Below, piece after piece: positions 51,963-61,222 of a DNA stretch of 64,000 nucleotides. The stretch lies in assembly GCF_032917945.1 (NCBI RefSeq), contig NZ_CP136624.1, forward strand, positions 8,122,001-8,186,000, in the 5' to 3' direction. How positions within the stretch are numbered: the first letter of the stretch is position 1; the number at the start of each line of letters is the position of its first letter. The translations under genes were made by a program, and so were the position numbers. The notes under the pieces were generated by a model. That model searched no databases. It was not told the DNA's origin and saw nothing but the letters and a program-made list of their open reading frames with translations. Source of the stretch: Bradyrhizobium sp. sBnM-33 (lineage in GTDB: Bacteria > Pseudomonadota > Alphaproteobacteria > Rhizobiales > Xanthobacteraceae).

Positions 51963-52565
51963 CTACAGCGGCTTGATCTGCACCTTGCGGAACTTGACCA
52001 CGCCAGAGCCGTATTGCAGGGCAAACGGGCCGCTGGCGTGTTTTGAATCCTGGACGTCGGCCGTCTTCTGGCCGTTCAGTACGACGACGAGATGCGGCCC
52101 CTTGGCCGTGATTTCGAAGGTATTCCACTTGCCGCCCGCCTTCGGCATCGGGTCGACCTTGGCCAGGTCGACGATTGCGCCGGTGCCGTAGGTCGGATCG
52201 GGCCGCTTGTCGAAGATGTTGACCTCGTAGCAGATCTTGGCGTCGATTTTGGCCGACTGGTCGCAGCGAATGAAGATGCCGCTGTTCGCGTCATCGTCGG
52301 CCCAGAACTCGACCTTCATCTCGAAATCTTTGTAGGACTGCTTGCTGACGAGATAGGAGGGATCTTTGCCTTCAGTGATCTTGTCTGCGACCAGCGCGCC
52401 GTCCTTCATCGCCCAATTGGCTTTGCCGACCTCGGTCCAGTCGCCCATCTTGGTGCCGTCGACGAGCGTCACCCAGCCATCGCTCTGGCCGGACGCCACG
52501 CTGGAAAATTGAACGGCGGCTGCGCCCATCAACAGGCCGGCCGCAAGTACCGACAAACGCTTCAT
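51963..52565 (-). CDS. Exported DUF1080 (3-keto-disaccharide hydrolase-like) protein
   Basis: A 200-residue protein with a signal peptide (MKRLSVLAAGLLMGAAAVQF). The mature domain is a concanavalin-like jelly roll: WVTLVDGTKMGDWTEVGKAN, then LVSKQSYKDFEMKVEFWADD, NSGIFIRCDQS and KWNTFEITAKGPHLVVVLNG. These are the DUF1080 hallmarks. Members cleave 3-keto glycosides or bind sugars. GGAGGG before ATG 52565 decides the start. It is convergent with galE; whether it acts on the local polysaccharide is unknown. Confidence 0.87.
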   Translation of the reverse strand: MKRLSVLAAGLLMGAAAVQFSSVASGQSDGWVTLVDGTKMGDWTEVGKANWAMKDGALVADKITEGKDPSYLVSKQSYKDFEMKVEFWADDDANSGIFIRCDQSAKIDAKICYEVNIFDKRPDPTYGTGAIVDLAKVDPMPKAGGKWNTFEITAKGPHLVVVLNGQKTADVQDSKHASGPFALQYGSGVVKFRKVQIKPL

Positions 52566-52865
52566 GAACGTAACCCTCCTCTGGCTGCTTTTGGTTAGGC
52601 GGCAACGTAGCATCACATTGACCAGCGTAAATCCGTTTTTCATGCTGCAGATGCGTTGTGCCAAGGATGAAGACGCCGTAGTGCTGATCATGGGCGAAGG
52701 TCCGGCGACCTCGACGGTGGCGGAAGACAGATAACCGCTCTATTGCAAGCGCTCGGGAGCAATGCTGTGTGGCTGGCGTACAGGCCGCGAACAGCGGCAG
52801 ACGGCTCCGCAACTATTTCGGCGGCGATGCGTTTCATGCTCTCAACCACGTTACGGACATGAAAC
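52566..52865. other. Intergenic region upstream of the DUF1080 and DUF2171 genes
   Basis: Three hundred bases between divergent genes. The first part should carry the DUF1080 promoter, the last part that of the DUF2171 gene. No motif, repeat or RNA stood out. Confidence 0.35.
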
Positions 52866-53105
52866 ATGACTGTTACCGCGCAGATCAAGGAACACATGGA
52901 CGTCATCTCGTCGGATAGGAAGACGGTCGGAAAAGTCGACCATCTCGAAGGAACCGACAAGATCAAGCTGACCAAACAGAGCTCGCCCGATGGTCAGCAT
53001 CACCACTTCATTCCGGTGTCATGGGTCGATCACGTCGATCAGCATGTGCATCTCAATAAATCGGGCGCGGATGTGACCGCGCACTGGCAGCACGGCCGGC
53101 AGTAG
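52866..53105 (+). CDS. DUF2171 domain protein (PRC-barrel-like)
   Basis: A 79-residue protein. It reads TAQIKEHMDVISSDRKTVGK, then VDHLEGTDKIKLTKQSSPDG and FIPVSWVDHVDQHVHLNKSG, matching DUF2171, a small beta-barrel related to PRC-barrels. Histidines are frequent. The ribosome site is weak (GGACATGAAACATG). Related proteins appear in stress or sporulation-like contexts; no role can be assigned here. Confidence 0.8.
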   Translation: MTVTAQIKEHMDVISSDRKTVGKVDHLEGTDKIKLTKQSSPDGQHHHFIPVSWVDHVDQHVHLNKSGADVTAHWQHGRQ

Positions 53106-53165
53106 CCGGCTGACGCGCATTGCGCCGCGTGCGGATGTGGCTATCATCTGATGATAGGAGATGGG

Positions 53166-53510
53166 ATGCATCCGGCGACGCGACTGCAGTTCGAACGCTT
53201 GATCGGCGAGTACACGCGCTGGCGGGCTGTTCCCGAAACCGAACGATCGGCCGCCCCGGCATGGTGGTGGGGACCGGCGATGGAGTTGCGCAGCGCGCCG
53301 CAATCCCTGCCGCCGGAATGGTGTGCCGAGCTTGGCCTGCCCAACCAGGCGACCTATGCCGCCGCGGCAGAGCTCCTCCTCAAAGCCTTCGCGGGGCAGA
53401 CCTCCCTGCCCTGGCCGGACGACTTTCCCCGCAAGGCTGACGCTCCCGACGCAAAGCTCGTGCGTGAGCTGCACCCGCAGCCGTCAGACGACAGTGCGTT
53501 TCAACCCTGA
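53166..53510 (+). CDS. Protein of unknown function (114 residues)
   Basis: A soluble, Trp- and Pro-rich protein: MHPATRLQFERLIGEYTRWR, then AAPAWWWGPAMELRSAPQSL and TYAAAAELLLKAFAGQTSLP. No family is recognised. ATG 53166 has AGGAGA five bases upstream; ATG 53151 is an alternative. Its last 27 bases overlap the convergent c-di-GMP gene, so one of the two ends may be longer than needed. Confidence 0.6.
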   Translation: MHPATRLQFERLIGEYTRWRAVPETERSAAPAWWWGPAMELRSAPQSLPPEWCAELGLPNQATYAAAAELLLKAFAGQTSLPWPDDFPRKADAPDAKLVRELHPQPSDDSAFQP

Positions 53511-56500
53511 CCCAGCCTCCGGCTGCAGCGGCGGCGAGGCTAGTCGCGGTTCGGCCCGAAGCAGATCAGCCATCTCCTTTGCAGGTAGCGGTTTCGAGAA
53601 CAGGAAGCCTTGCATCTCGTCGCAGGCGTGGCTGCGCAGGAACGCCTCCTGCTCGAGGGTCTCGACACCCTCCGCAATGACAGTCATGCCAAGCGCCTTG
53701 CCCATGCTGATGATCGCCTGCGCAATAGCCTGGTCTTCGGAATCGACCGGCAGGTCGCGAACGAAAGAGCGATCGATCTTGATGGTGTCGATCGGGAACT
53801 GCTTCATCAGCGACATCGACGAATAGCCGGTTCCGAAATCGTCGATCGCAAGGCGAATGCCGCGGCTCTGGATCGCGTCGAGGATCTTGACCGCGCGCGA
53901 CACATGCCGCATCACCATGCTTTCGGTGACCTCAAGCTGCAGCAACACCGGCGACATGCCGCTTGCCAACAGCGCCTCGTCGACGTCCTGCAGCAGATGC
54001 GGATCGGCGAATTGCCGCGGCGACAGGTTGACCGCCACCGTCACCGGCCGCAGGCCACGGCGCTGCCAGGCCATGTTCTGCGCGCAGGCTTCTTCGAGCA
54101 CCCAGCGGCCGATCGGAACGATCAGGCCGGTTTCTTCGGCGAGCGGGATGAATTGCCCCGGGGAGACGGTGCCGAGCTCGGGATGATTCCAGCGCAACAG
54201 CGCTTCGACCCCGGTGATCTGACGACTCTCCATGTCGATCTTGGGCTGGTAGTGCAGCGAGAACTGGTCGCGCTCCAGCGCGCGGCGCAGCGCGCTCTCC
54301 AGCGTCAGACGCTCGATCGACTGCGTCTTGATCTCCTTGGTGAAGAAGCGGAAGCCGTTCTTGCCGTCTTCCTTGGCGAGATACATCGCCATGTCGGCGT
54401 TCTTGGTCAGCGTCTGCATGTCGGCACCGTCGGACGGGTACATCGCGATCCCGATCGAGGCGGTGGTGTGGCATTCGTGACCACTGAGCTGCAGCGGCTG
54501 GCCCAGTACGGAGAGAAGCTCGCCGGCTATGCGCTCCACCTCGTGACGCTCGGCCGCCTCCTCCAGAATGACCACCAACTCGTCGCCACCGAGCCGCGCC
54601 ACGACGTCGCTCGAGCGCAGCGCGCGGCGTAGTCTGTTGCCGATCTCCACCAGCAACATGTCGCCGGCGTCATGCCCTAGCGAATCGTTGATGACCTTGA
54701 ATCTGTCGAGGTCGATGAACAGCAGCGCAAACTGCCGCTGGTAGCGCGCGGCGGCGTCGATCGCTCGGCGAAGCATACCGTTGAACATCTCCCGGTTCGG
54801 CAGGTTGGTCAGGCTGTCGTGCGACGCCAGGTACTCGATCCGCTCGTCCGCGCGGGTCTTTTCATCCGCGCGATCGAAATTCTCCAAGGCAAAGGACACG
54901 TTGTCGACGAGCCGCTGCAACAGCTCGGCAAATTCAGGCGTGAATGTATCCGTCTCGCGCGACATGAACGACATCACGCCGACGGCTTGCCCATGCACCA
55001 GCAGGGGGAACGAAGCGCCGGAATTCGTGCCATCGAGACGCGCTCTGTGGTGAAACGCCTCGGCATTGGGATCAGCGAGGTAATCGTTGATGATGCACGG
55101 CCGCTGCGAACGGATCGCCTGACCGCACAGCCCACGTCCCTCCGGGTGCGCCTCACTGGCCGATATCTTCGCCAGACGTGCGCTGAGGGCAGTCGGACCC
55201 GCGGCAGCAACAACTTCGAGATCATCGCTGTCGGGTTTCGCCAATACGATGGAGGTCAGGGTGAACTTGCCGCCATTGGCGGCGGCTTCGCACACCAGGT
55301 CGAACAGTTCTGTCCGGGAGGTCGCGCGGATGATCGCCTCATTGGTCGCGCTCAGCGCCGCGAGCATGCGCGTCAGGCGTTCCTTCTGGACTTCGGTCCT
55401 GGCCTTGTCCTCGGCACGATCGAAGTTCTCCAGCGCGAACGAGACATTGTCGGCCAGTCGTTGCAGCAGTTCGACGAATTCGGCGGTGAAGGTGTCCTTG
55501 TCCAAGGACATGTAGATCATGACGCCAACTGGCTCGTCCCGGACCAAGAGAGGAAAGGCGGCGCCTGACTGAGCGCCATAGCTACCTACGACGGCCTGGA
55601 AGGCGGCAACGCGCTGGTCGCTAACATAATCATTGGTGATGCATGGACGCCCGGTTCGAAACGCCGTTCCGCTGAGCCCCCGTCCCTCGGGACGGCTTTC
55701 ATCCGTCGACAACCTGACGTGCCGCGTCGTCTCGGCTGCCGGGCCGGAGGCGGCCACGATTCTGAGAAGGTCGCTGCCGGGGGTGGCCAGCGCAATGGTG
55801 GTCGACGTAAACCTGCCGCCATTTGCCGCAGCCTCGCACACGAGATCAAAAAGCTCCGTGCGGGATTTGGCGCGCATGATGGCTTCGTTGGTTCTGCTCA
55901 AAGCAGCGAACATCCGCGTCAGGCGCTCTTTCTGACTTTCGGTCCTCGCCTTCTCGTCCGCCCGGTCGAAATTTTCCAGCGCGAACGACACATTCTCCGT
56001 GAGTCGCTGCAACAGTTCGGCAAATTCGGGCGTGAACGTGTCTTTCTCGGACGAGATGAAGAACATCACACCGAAGGGCTGACCGGAAACGAGCAGCGGA
56101 AACGCAGCGCCCGACATAGCACCATCGCTATGAATGAACTGATGAAATGCCGATCCTCGCGGATCGGCCCGCAAGTCGTTTGCGATGCAAGCTCGCTTGG
56201 AGCGGAACGCATTGCCGCAGAGACCACGCCCTTCAGGCAGATCCGCGTTGGTCGAGACCTTGACCCGCCGCATGTTGTTTGCCGTCGGTCCCGCAACGGC
56301 CACCAGATCGATGTCGTAGCTGTCGGGGCGGGCCAACAGGATACTGGTCGAGTTGAACCGTCCACCATTCGCGGCAGCTTCGCACACGAGTTCGAACAGC
56401 TCCGCCCGCGACGTCGCACGGACGATCGCTTCGTTGGTGGCGCTGAGCGCCGCCAGCATGCGCCCCAAACGTTGCTTCTGCGCGTCGGCCCGCGCCTTTT

Positions 56501-57581
56501 CGCTGGCACGCTCGAAGTTTTCCAGCGCAAAGGAAACGTTTTCTGCGATCCGCGCCATCAGCGCGACGATCTCTTCATCCTCCGCCCACAGCTTTCCGAC
56601 GAAGAACAGCAGCACGCCGACGCTCTCATCTGCCTTGATCAGGGGAAGGGCGACGCAGGCGGTAACGCCCGTTTCGCGGGCGGTCTGGTGCCAGGGCTGC
56701 CCCTGTGTCGAGCTGAGAATGTCGTTGTTGACGGCAGGCTGCTGCGTCCGGAATGCCTTGCCGCAGACGCCCGTTCCATACGGGTTGCCCGCGTCGATCG
56801 AGAACGGCGCACGCATGATCTGTTCGACGATTGCGCCTGTCCCGGCGACCGGCTTCAGCCAGATCGAGTCCGGCTCTGCAAGCAGGATCACCGTGGCCGC
56901 TGATTTTCCGCTGTATACCGCTGCGTCGCAAACGCGCTGATAGAGTTCCTGTTCAGTCTTGGCGCGAAGAATGGCTTCGTTGGTCGCGCTGATGGCGCCG
57001 AACATCCGATTCAACCGCCGCATGGTGCGCTCGCCGTTCTTGCGCGCAGCTTCATGGTCGAAATTGTCGAGCGCGAACGAAATGTTTGCCGACACACGCT
57101 CCAGCATCGAGACGAGCTGCCCGTCGATCGAGTGCGCCTCGCGCCGCGAAACGAGCAACACGCCGACGCTCTCGCCATTGCAGAGCAGCGGCAGCGCTGC
57201 CGCCGCGCGGACCTGGTTGGCCTTCGCGCCGTCGTGCCAGGCCAGCGAACGCGGATCGTTCAGGAAATCGTTGCTGACGCATACGCGCCCATCGCGGAAC
57301 GCTTGTCCGGCCACACCGGATCCCTCGGGCGTTCCGGCCAGAACCGAAATATCGATGCTGCGCAGCCGGGGCACGTCATCGCCGCAGCCGGCGGCGAAGC
57401 GCAGGAGATTGGTTTCCCTCTCCAGCAGGAAGACCGATACAGCGAGGAAGTCGCCGACCGAGAACGCGGCGTCGCAAACCTTCGCATACAGTTCCTCGGG
57501 CGATTTGGCGTACAGAATCGCTTCGTTGGTCGCATTCAACGCCGCGAGTGTGCGCGCGATGTCGGTCTTCACCGTCCCCAA
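53484..57581 (-). CDS. Five-GAF diguanylate cyclase/phosphodiesterase (GGDEF-EAL)
   Basis: A 1365-residue cytoplasmic signalling protein with no membrane segment. Residues 1-910 are five tandem GAF modules of exactly 182 residues each, marked by ATNEAI (or RTNEAI) at 17, 199, 381, 563 and 745. Modules 3-5 are the most alike (ELFDLVCEAAANGG, then PEGRGLCGNAF). The GGDEF domain (about 915-1080) has the active-site form RLGGDEL. The EAL domain (about 1095-1345) has EALLRWNHPELG, DDFGTGYSSMSLM and IKIDRSFVRDLP, so it looks active. It may make and break c-di-GMP and could control the neighbouring polysaccharide locus. Ligands of the GAF modules are unknown. Confidence 0.94.
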   Translation of the reverse strand: MGTVKTDIARTLAALNATNEAILYAKSPEELYAKVCDAAFSVGDFLAVSVFLLERETNLLRFAAGCGDDVPRLRSIDISVLAGTPEGSGVAGQAFRDGRVCVSNDFLNDPRSLAWHDGAKANQVRAAAALPLLCNGESVGVLLVSRREAHSIDGQLVSMLERVSANISFALDNFDHEAARKNGERTMRRLNRMFGAISATNEAILRAKTEQELYQRVCDAAVYSGKSAATVILLAEPDSIWLKPVAGTGAIVEQIMRAPFSIDAGNPYGTGVCGKAFRTQQPAVNNDILSSTQGQPWHQTARETGVTACVALPLIKADESVGVLLFFVGKLWAEDEEIVALMARIAENVSFALENFERASEKARADAQKQRLGRMLAALSATNEAIVRATSRAELFELVCEAAANGGRFNSTSILLARPDSYDIDLVAVAGPTANNMRRVKVSTNADLPEGRGLCGNAFRSKRACIANDLRADPRGSAFHQFIHSDGAMSGAAFPLLVSGQPFGVMFFISSEKDTFTPEFAELLQRLTENVSFALENFDRADEKARTESQKERLTRMFAALSRTNEAIMRAKSRTELFDLVCEAAANGGRFTSTTIALATPGSDLLRIVAASGPAAETTRHVRLSTDESRPEGRGLSGTAFRTGRPCITNDYVSDQRVAAFQAVVGSYGAQSGAAFPLLVRDEPVGVMIYMSLDKDTFTAEFVELLQRLADNVSFALENFDRAEDKARTEVQKERLTRMLAALSATNEAIIRATSRTELFDLVCEAAANGGKFTLTSIVLAKPDSDDLEVVAAAGPTALSARLAKISASEAHPEGRGLCGQAIRSQRPCIINDYLADPNAEAFHHRARLDGTNSGASFPLLVHGQAVGVMSFMSRETDTFTPEFAELLQRLVDNVSFALENFDRADEKTRADERIEYLASHDSLTNLPNREMFNGMLRRAIDAAARYQRQFALLFIDLDRFKVINDSLGHDAGDMLLVEIGNRLRRALRSSDVVARLGGDELVVILEEAAERHEVERIAGELLSVLGQPLQLSGHECHTTASIGIAMYPSDGADMQTLTKNADMAMYLAKEDGKNGFRFFTKEIKTQSIERLTLESALRRALERDQFSLHYQPKIDMESRQITGVEALLRWNHPELGTVSPGQFIPLAEETGLIVPIGRWVLEEACAQNMAWQRRGLRPVTVAVNLSPRQFADPHLLQDVDEALLASGMSPVLLQLEVTESMVMRHVSRAVKILDAIQSRGIRLAIDDFGTGYSSMSLMKQFPIDTIKIDRSFVRDLPVDSEDQAIAQAIISMGKALGMTVIAEGVETLEQEAFLRSHACDEMQGFLFSKPLPAKEMADLLRAEPRLASPPLQPEAGSGLKRTVV
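54852..57581 (-). repeat. Five in-frame 546-bp tandem units encoding GAF modules
   Basis: The minus-strand codons for Thr-Asn-Glu-Ala recur at exact 546-base steps (anchors 57520, 56974, 56428, 55882, 55336). No unit has gained or lost a base. Sequence similarity is highest among units 3, 4 and 5 and lower for 1 and 2. Confidence 0.9.
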
Positions 57582-57947
57582 GCTCCCTGCCGGCAGCGCC
57601 GGGCTGCCCCTTGCGGATTTTATGCGTGCAACAGGCCTAAATGCTCGTTATTGGCGGCCGGGAGTTGCGATTCAGAGTAAATGTCAGACCAACGACGAAC
57701 GACGCCGCTCCGGAGAACTACGGCCCATTCACGATTTGTCAGCCATACCACTGGCGCGCGCCGGCCGGGATGCGGCACACCCGCCGCAACCAGTCTTGCA
57801 GGATGAAAATCCTGATACGTGAGGGCCGTGCTGACGGCATGGCTAACCGGATTTTTCCACGCTTGCCCTGCCGTGGGCGCTTTGAGAGCATGCCGGCACC
57901 AAGCACGACCCGCGGTTCGCGCGGGCGCTCAAGGTGAGGAAAATCCC
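57582..57947. other. Divergent intergenic region between the GGDEF-EAL gene and the Ldh2 operon
   Basis: These 366 bases should hold two promoters. An AT-richer stretch (GATTCAGAGTAAATGTCAG near 57670) and a CGACCCGCGGTTCGCGCGGG hairpin near 57907 were noted. No regulator site was recognised. Confidence 0.35.
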
Positions 57948-59000
57948 ATGCCGATGGTCCAGGCCGACCGTCTCACGCGAATCGGCGAGGTTCTGCTTAG
58001 GGCTGCCGGTGCAACTGAAGAGGAAGCCAGTGCGGTCGCCGTCGGCTGCGTCAACGCCAACCTCGCCGGCCACGATTCGCACGGGGTGATCGCGATCCCG
58101 ACCTATATTGACCGCATCAAGGCCGGTCATATCGTGCCCGGCGCCCAATGGACCATCGTCCAGGAATCGCCGACCACGACCGTGATCGATGGCCATTGGG
58201 GGTTCGGCTTTCACGTCAACGCCCAGGCAATGGCCTTGACGATCGAGAAAGCCAAGACTGCCAATGTGGCGGCCTGCACGGTGTTCCGGCAAAGCCATGT
58301 CGGGCGTCTCGCCGCCTATCCATTGATGGCGATACGGGCCGGCATGATCGGGATTGCCGCCGCCGATTCCGGCCGCTCGCCGAAGCATGTCGCGCCGTTT
58401 GGCGGCCGCGAGGCAAGGCTCGGCACCAACCCGATCTCGATTGCGGTGCCGTCCGATCTTGAGGCACCGTTCTATCTTGACATGGCGACCTCAGCGGTGG
58501 CGGCCGGAAAGATTGCATTGTCGGTCGCGCGCGGCGAACAGATCCCGCAAGGCTGGATCATCGACGCCGAGGGACGGCACACCACTGACCCCACCCAGTA
58601 TCGCAAGGGCGGCGCGCTGCTGCCGCTCGGCGGCAGCGAGGGGTACAAGGGAAGTGGGCTGGCAGCGATGGTGGAAGTGCTCTGCGGGCTGCTCACGGGA
58701 CTTGGGTTTGGCGTTGAGCCGACCGGCCGGCACAACGACGGATGTTTCATGGCGGTGTTCAACGTCGCAGCCTTCCGTCCCCTGAAGGATTTCGAGAAGG
58801 AGGTCGGCGAGTTCGCGCGTTATCTCAAATCGACGCCGCCGTCGGAAGGCTCGCCCGGCGTGTTCTATCCCGGCGAGATCGAACATATCCGCGAGCAGCA
58901 GCGCAGGCGCGACGGTATCGAGGTCGAGGACGCCACCTGGGAAAAATTGAAGGTACTCGCCACCGACTACAAACTCGCCGTCGAACTCGACATGAAATGA
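57948..59000 (+). CDS. Ldh2/malate-lactate dehydrogenase family oxidoreductase
   Basis: A 350-residue NAD(P)-dependent dehydrogenase of the Ldh_2 family (malate, L-sulfolactate, ureidoglycolate, 2,3-diketogulonate or delta1-piperideine-2-carboxylate reductases). NANLAGHDSHGV places the catalytic His45. The cofactor region is SRSPKHVAPFGGREARLGTN-like, with PISIAVPSD and ATSAVAAGKIALSVARGEQI. GGYKGSGLAAMVEVLCGLL-type residues follow near residue 230. ATG 57948 has GGTGAGGA 8 bases upstream. It leads a three-gene operon with a flavin monooxygenase 31 bases on and an FAH hydrolase. Confidence 0.88.
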   Translation: MPMVQADRLTRIGEVLLRAAGATEEEASAVAVGCVNANLAGHDSHGVIAIPTYIDRIKAGHIVPGAQWTIVQESPTTTVIDGHWGFGFHVNAQAMALTIEKAKTANVAACTVFRQSHVGRLAAYPLMAIRAGMIGIAAADSGRSPKHVAPFGGREARLGTNPISIAVPSDLEAPFYLDMATSAVAAGKIALSVARGEQIPQGWIIDAEGRHTTDPTQYRKGGALLPLGGSEGYKGSGLAAMVEVLCGLLTGLGFGVEPTGRHNDGCFMAVFNVAAFRPLKDFEKEVGEFARYLKSTPPSEGSPGVFYPGEIEHIREQQRRRDGIEVEDATWEKLKVLATDYKLAVELDMK

Positions 59001-59031
59001 AATCCAAACCAGTCCGCACAAGGAGAACGGC

Positions 59032-60399
59032 ATGACACGGCAAATGGCCCTGGTGGGATTTTTGCAGGCACAGAACTGCACCAATCTGCCGAGCTCATGG
59101 CGGCACCCGGAATCGCGCGACGATTCGATGTCGGCCGACTACTACCAGGAGATCGCCCGGATTCTCGAGGCCGGCAAATTCCACATGGCGTTCTTCGACG
59201 ACCGCCTGGCGATGCCGGACCGCTACGGCAATGACCACGCCCACACCGTCGAGTACGGCATCCGCTGCGTCAAGATGGACCCGCTGATCGTGCTGACCAC
59301 GATGGGCATGGTCACCGAGAAGCTCGGCCTGGGATCGACCTGCTCGACCACCTATTACGAGCCGTTCGATGTCGCGCGCCGTTTCGCCACCCTCGATCTG
59401 ATGTCGGGCGGACGCGCCGGCTGGAACGTCGTCACCTCGCTTAATGACGGCGAGGCTCACAACATGGGCAAGGACGCCCATCTCGAACATGACTTCCGCT
59501 ACGATCGCGCCGACGAGTTCATGGAGGTCGTGCTCGGCCACTGGGATACCTGGGAAGACGGCTCCTTGATCATGGACAAGAAGAGCGGCCGCTTCGCCGA
59601 TCCGGCCAAGGTGAAGCGGCTCGACCACAAGGGACAATTCTTCAAGTCGCGCGGGCCGTTCACCGTGCCGCGGTCGCCGCAGGGCCACCCCGTCATCATC
59701 CAGGCCGGCGCGTCCGGCCGCGGCCAGCGCTTTGCAGGGCGATGGGGCGAAGTGATCTTCACTGCCGCTCGCAATGTGGCAGCGGCCAAGGAAGGCTATG
59801 CGGCCGTCCGCAACGAAGCGGCAAAAGCCGGCCGCGATCCCGACCAGATGTTCCTCTGCAACCTCACCACCCCCGTCTGCGGCGCGACCAAGGCCGAGGC
59901 CGAGGACAAGATGGCCGTCATCAACAAGCTGCCGCTGGAAATCGATGCGCTGTCGCTGCTCGCGGAAGCGCTGAACTACGACTTTGCTTCCAAGCCCCTC
60001 GATGAGCCGCTGACCACGGAAGAGCTCAAGAGCATGCAGGGTATCCTCGGCATTCGCGACGGCGTGCTCAAGGCATCAGGCAAGACTAACCCCAGCGCGC
60101 GTGACTTCGTCACCTTCTCCGGTCGCGGCCAGGTACAGGACGCGATCGTCGGTGGCCCGAAGGAGATGGCGGTCAAGTTAGAGGAGATGTTCGTCGAGCG
60201 CGGCTGCGACGGCTTTGTCATCGCGGCCACTATCGTGCCGGGCTCCTACGCCGATTTCGTCAAGCATGTGGTGCCGGAATTGCAGCGCCGCGGCCTGTTT
60301 CACAAGGATTATGCCGGCAAGACCCTGCGCGAGAATCTCGGCCTGAAGCGGCCCGCCGCCGGCGCATGGAAAGCCAGTCCGCGGGTTGCCGCCGAATAA
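59032..60399 (+). CDS. LLM-class flavin monooxygenase (NtaA/SnaA/DszA type)
   Basis: A 455-residue FMNH2-dependent monooxygenase. The order LPSSWRHPESRDDSMSADYY, then GKFHMAFFDDRLAMPDRYG, GLGSTCSTTYYEPFDVARRF, GRAGWNVVTSLNDGEAHNMG and HPVIIQAGASGRGQRFAGRW is that of nitrilotriacetate/EDTA monooxygenase component A and its relatives. These enzymes need a separate flavin reductase, which is not seen nearby. AAGGAGAA precedes the ATG. Substrates in the family include aminopolycarboxylates, dibenzothiophene sulfone and pristinamycin precursors; the one here is unknown. Confidence 0.9.
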   Translation: MTRQMALVGFLQAQNCTNLPSSWRHPESRDDSMSADYYQEIARILEAGKFHMAFFDDRLAMPDRYGNDHAHTVEYGIRCVKMDPLIVLTTMGMVTEKLGLGSTCSTTYYEPFDVARRFATLDLMSGGRAGWNVVTSLNDGEAHNMGKDAHLEHDFRYDRADEFMEVVLGHWDTWEDGSLIMDKKSGRFADPAKVKRLDHKGQFFKSRGPFTVPRSPQGHPVIIQAGASGRGQRFAGRWGEVIFTAARNVAAAKEGYAAVRNEAAKAGRDPDQMFLCNLTTPVCGATKAEAEDKMAVINKLPLEIDALSLLAEALNYDFASKPLDEPLTTEELKSMQGILGIRDGVLKASGKTNPSARDFVTFSGRGQVQDAIVGGPKEMAVKLEEMFVERGCDGFVIAATIVPGSYADFVKHVVPELQRRGLFHKDYAGKTLRENLGLKRPAAGAWKASPRVAAE

Positions 60400-60413
60400 G
60401 AAAAGGAAGAATC

Positions 60414-61199
60414 ATGCGTTGGCTGAAATTCACTGCCGCCGGCACGACATCCTGGGGCATTGTCGAGGGCGAGCGCGTGATCGCGGTCGACGGCGATCCG
60501 TTCGGTGAATGGCAGCGCGGAACACAGTCGCATGCGCTGAAGGACGTCAAGATCGAGCTGCCGCTGATCCCGCGCACCTTCTATTGCGTCGGGCTTAACT
60601 ATCTCAAACACCTCAAGGAAGCTGCCGACAAGGCCGGCACGGTGCCGAACGTGCCCGATCGACCCGGGATCGGCTATCGCGCGCAAAACGCGCTGATCGC
60701 CCATGACGAGGACGTGGTGATCCCGGCGAGCGCGACCGAGAAGATTCATTACGAGGGCGAGTTGGTGGTCGTGATCGGCAAGAAGGCAAAACACCTCACC
60801 GAAGCCAATGCGATGGACTGCGTGTTCGGCTACACGATCGGCAACGACGTCAGCGAGCGCACCTGGCAGAAGGCCGACCGTAGCCTGTGGCGCTCCAAGA
60901 ATGCCGACACTTTCAAGCCGATGGGCCCGTGGATCGAAACCGATGTCAACCTCGACAGGATGGAAACGGTAATCCAGGTCAACGGCAAGGAGACCGGCCG
61001 TTTCCGCACCAACGACATGATCTTCGGCATCGTGCCGTTCCTCGTCGAACTCTCCAAATATTTCACGCTGTCGCCGGGCGACGTGATCTGGATGGGCACC
61101 GACGGCACCTCGCCTGATCTCAGGGACGGCGACGTCGTCGAGATCGACATCACGGGCATCGGCACGTTGCGGAACAGGTTTGTGAAGGAGATGGCTTGA
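60414..61199 (+). CDS. Fumarylacetoacetate hydrolase (FAH) family protein
   Basis: A 261-residue metal-dependent enzyme of the FAH superfamily, which cleaves C-C bonds in beta-diketo acids or isomerises and decarboxylates ring-cleavage products. Motifs: TFYCVGLNYLKHLKEAAD, IHYEGELVVVIGKKAKHLTE (metal-binding E-x-E), GYTIGNDVSERTWQK and SPGDVIWMGTDGTSPDLRDG. AAAAGGAAG before ATG 60414 decides the start. It is 14 bases after the monooxygenase, so the product of oxidation is probably its substrate. It converges with the aminotransferase gene. Confidence 0.92.
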   Translation: MRWLKFTAAGTTSWGIVEGERVIAVDGDPFGEWQRGTQSHALKDVKIELPLIPRTFYCVGLNYLKHLKEAADKAGTVPNVPDRPGIGYRAQNALIAHDEDVVIPASATEKIHYEGELVVVIGKKAKHLTEANAMDCVFGYTIGNDVSERTWQKADRSLWRSKNADTFKPMGPWIETDVNLDRMETVIQVNGKETGRFRTNDMIFGIVPFLVELSKYFTLSPGDVIWMGTDGTSPDLRDGDVVEIDITGIGTLRNRFVKEMA

Positions 61200-61222
61200 A
61201 GCGCCGCGGCGACGACACCGGA

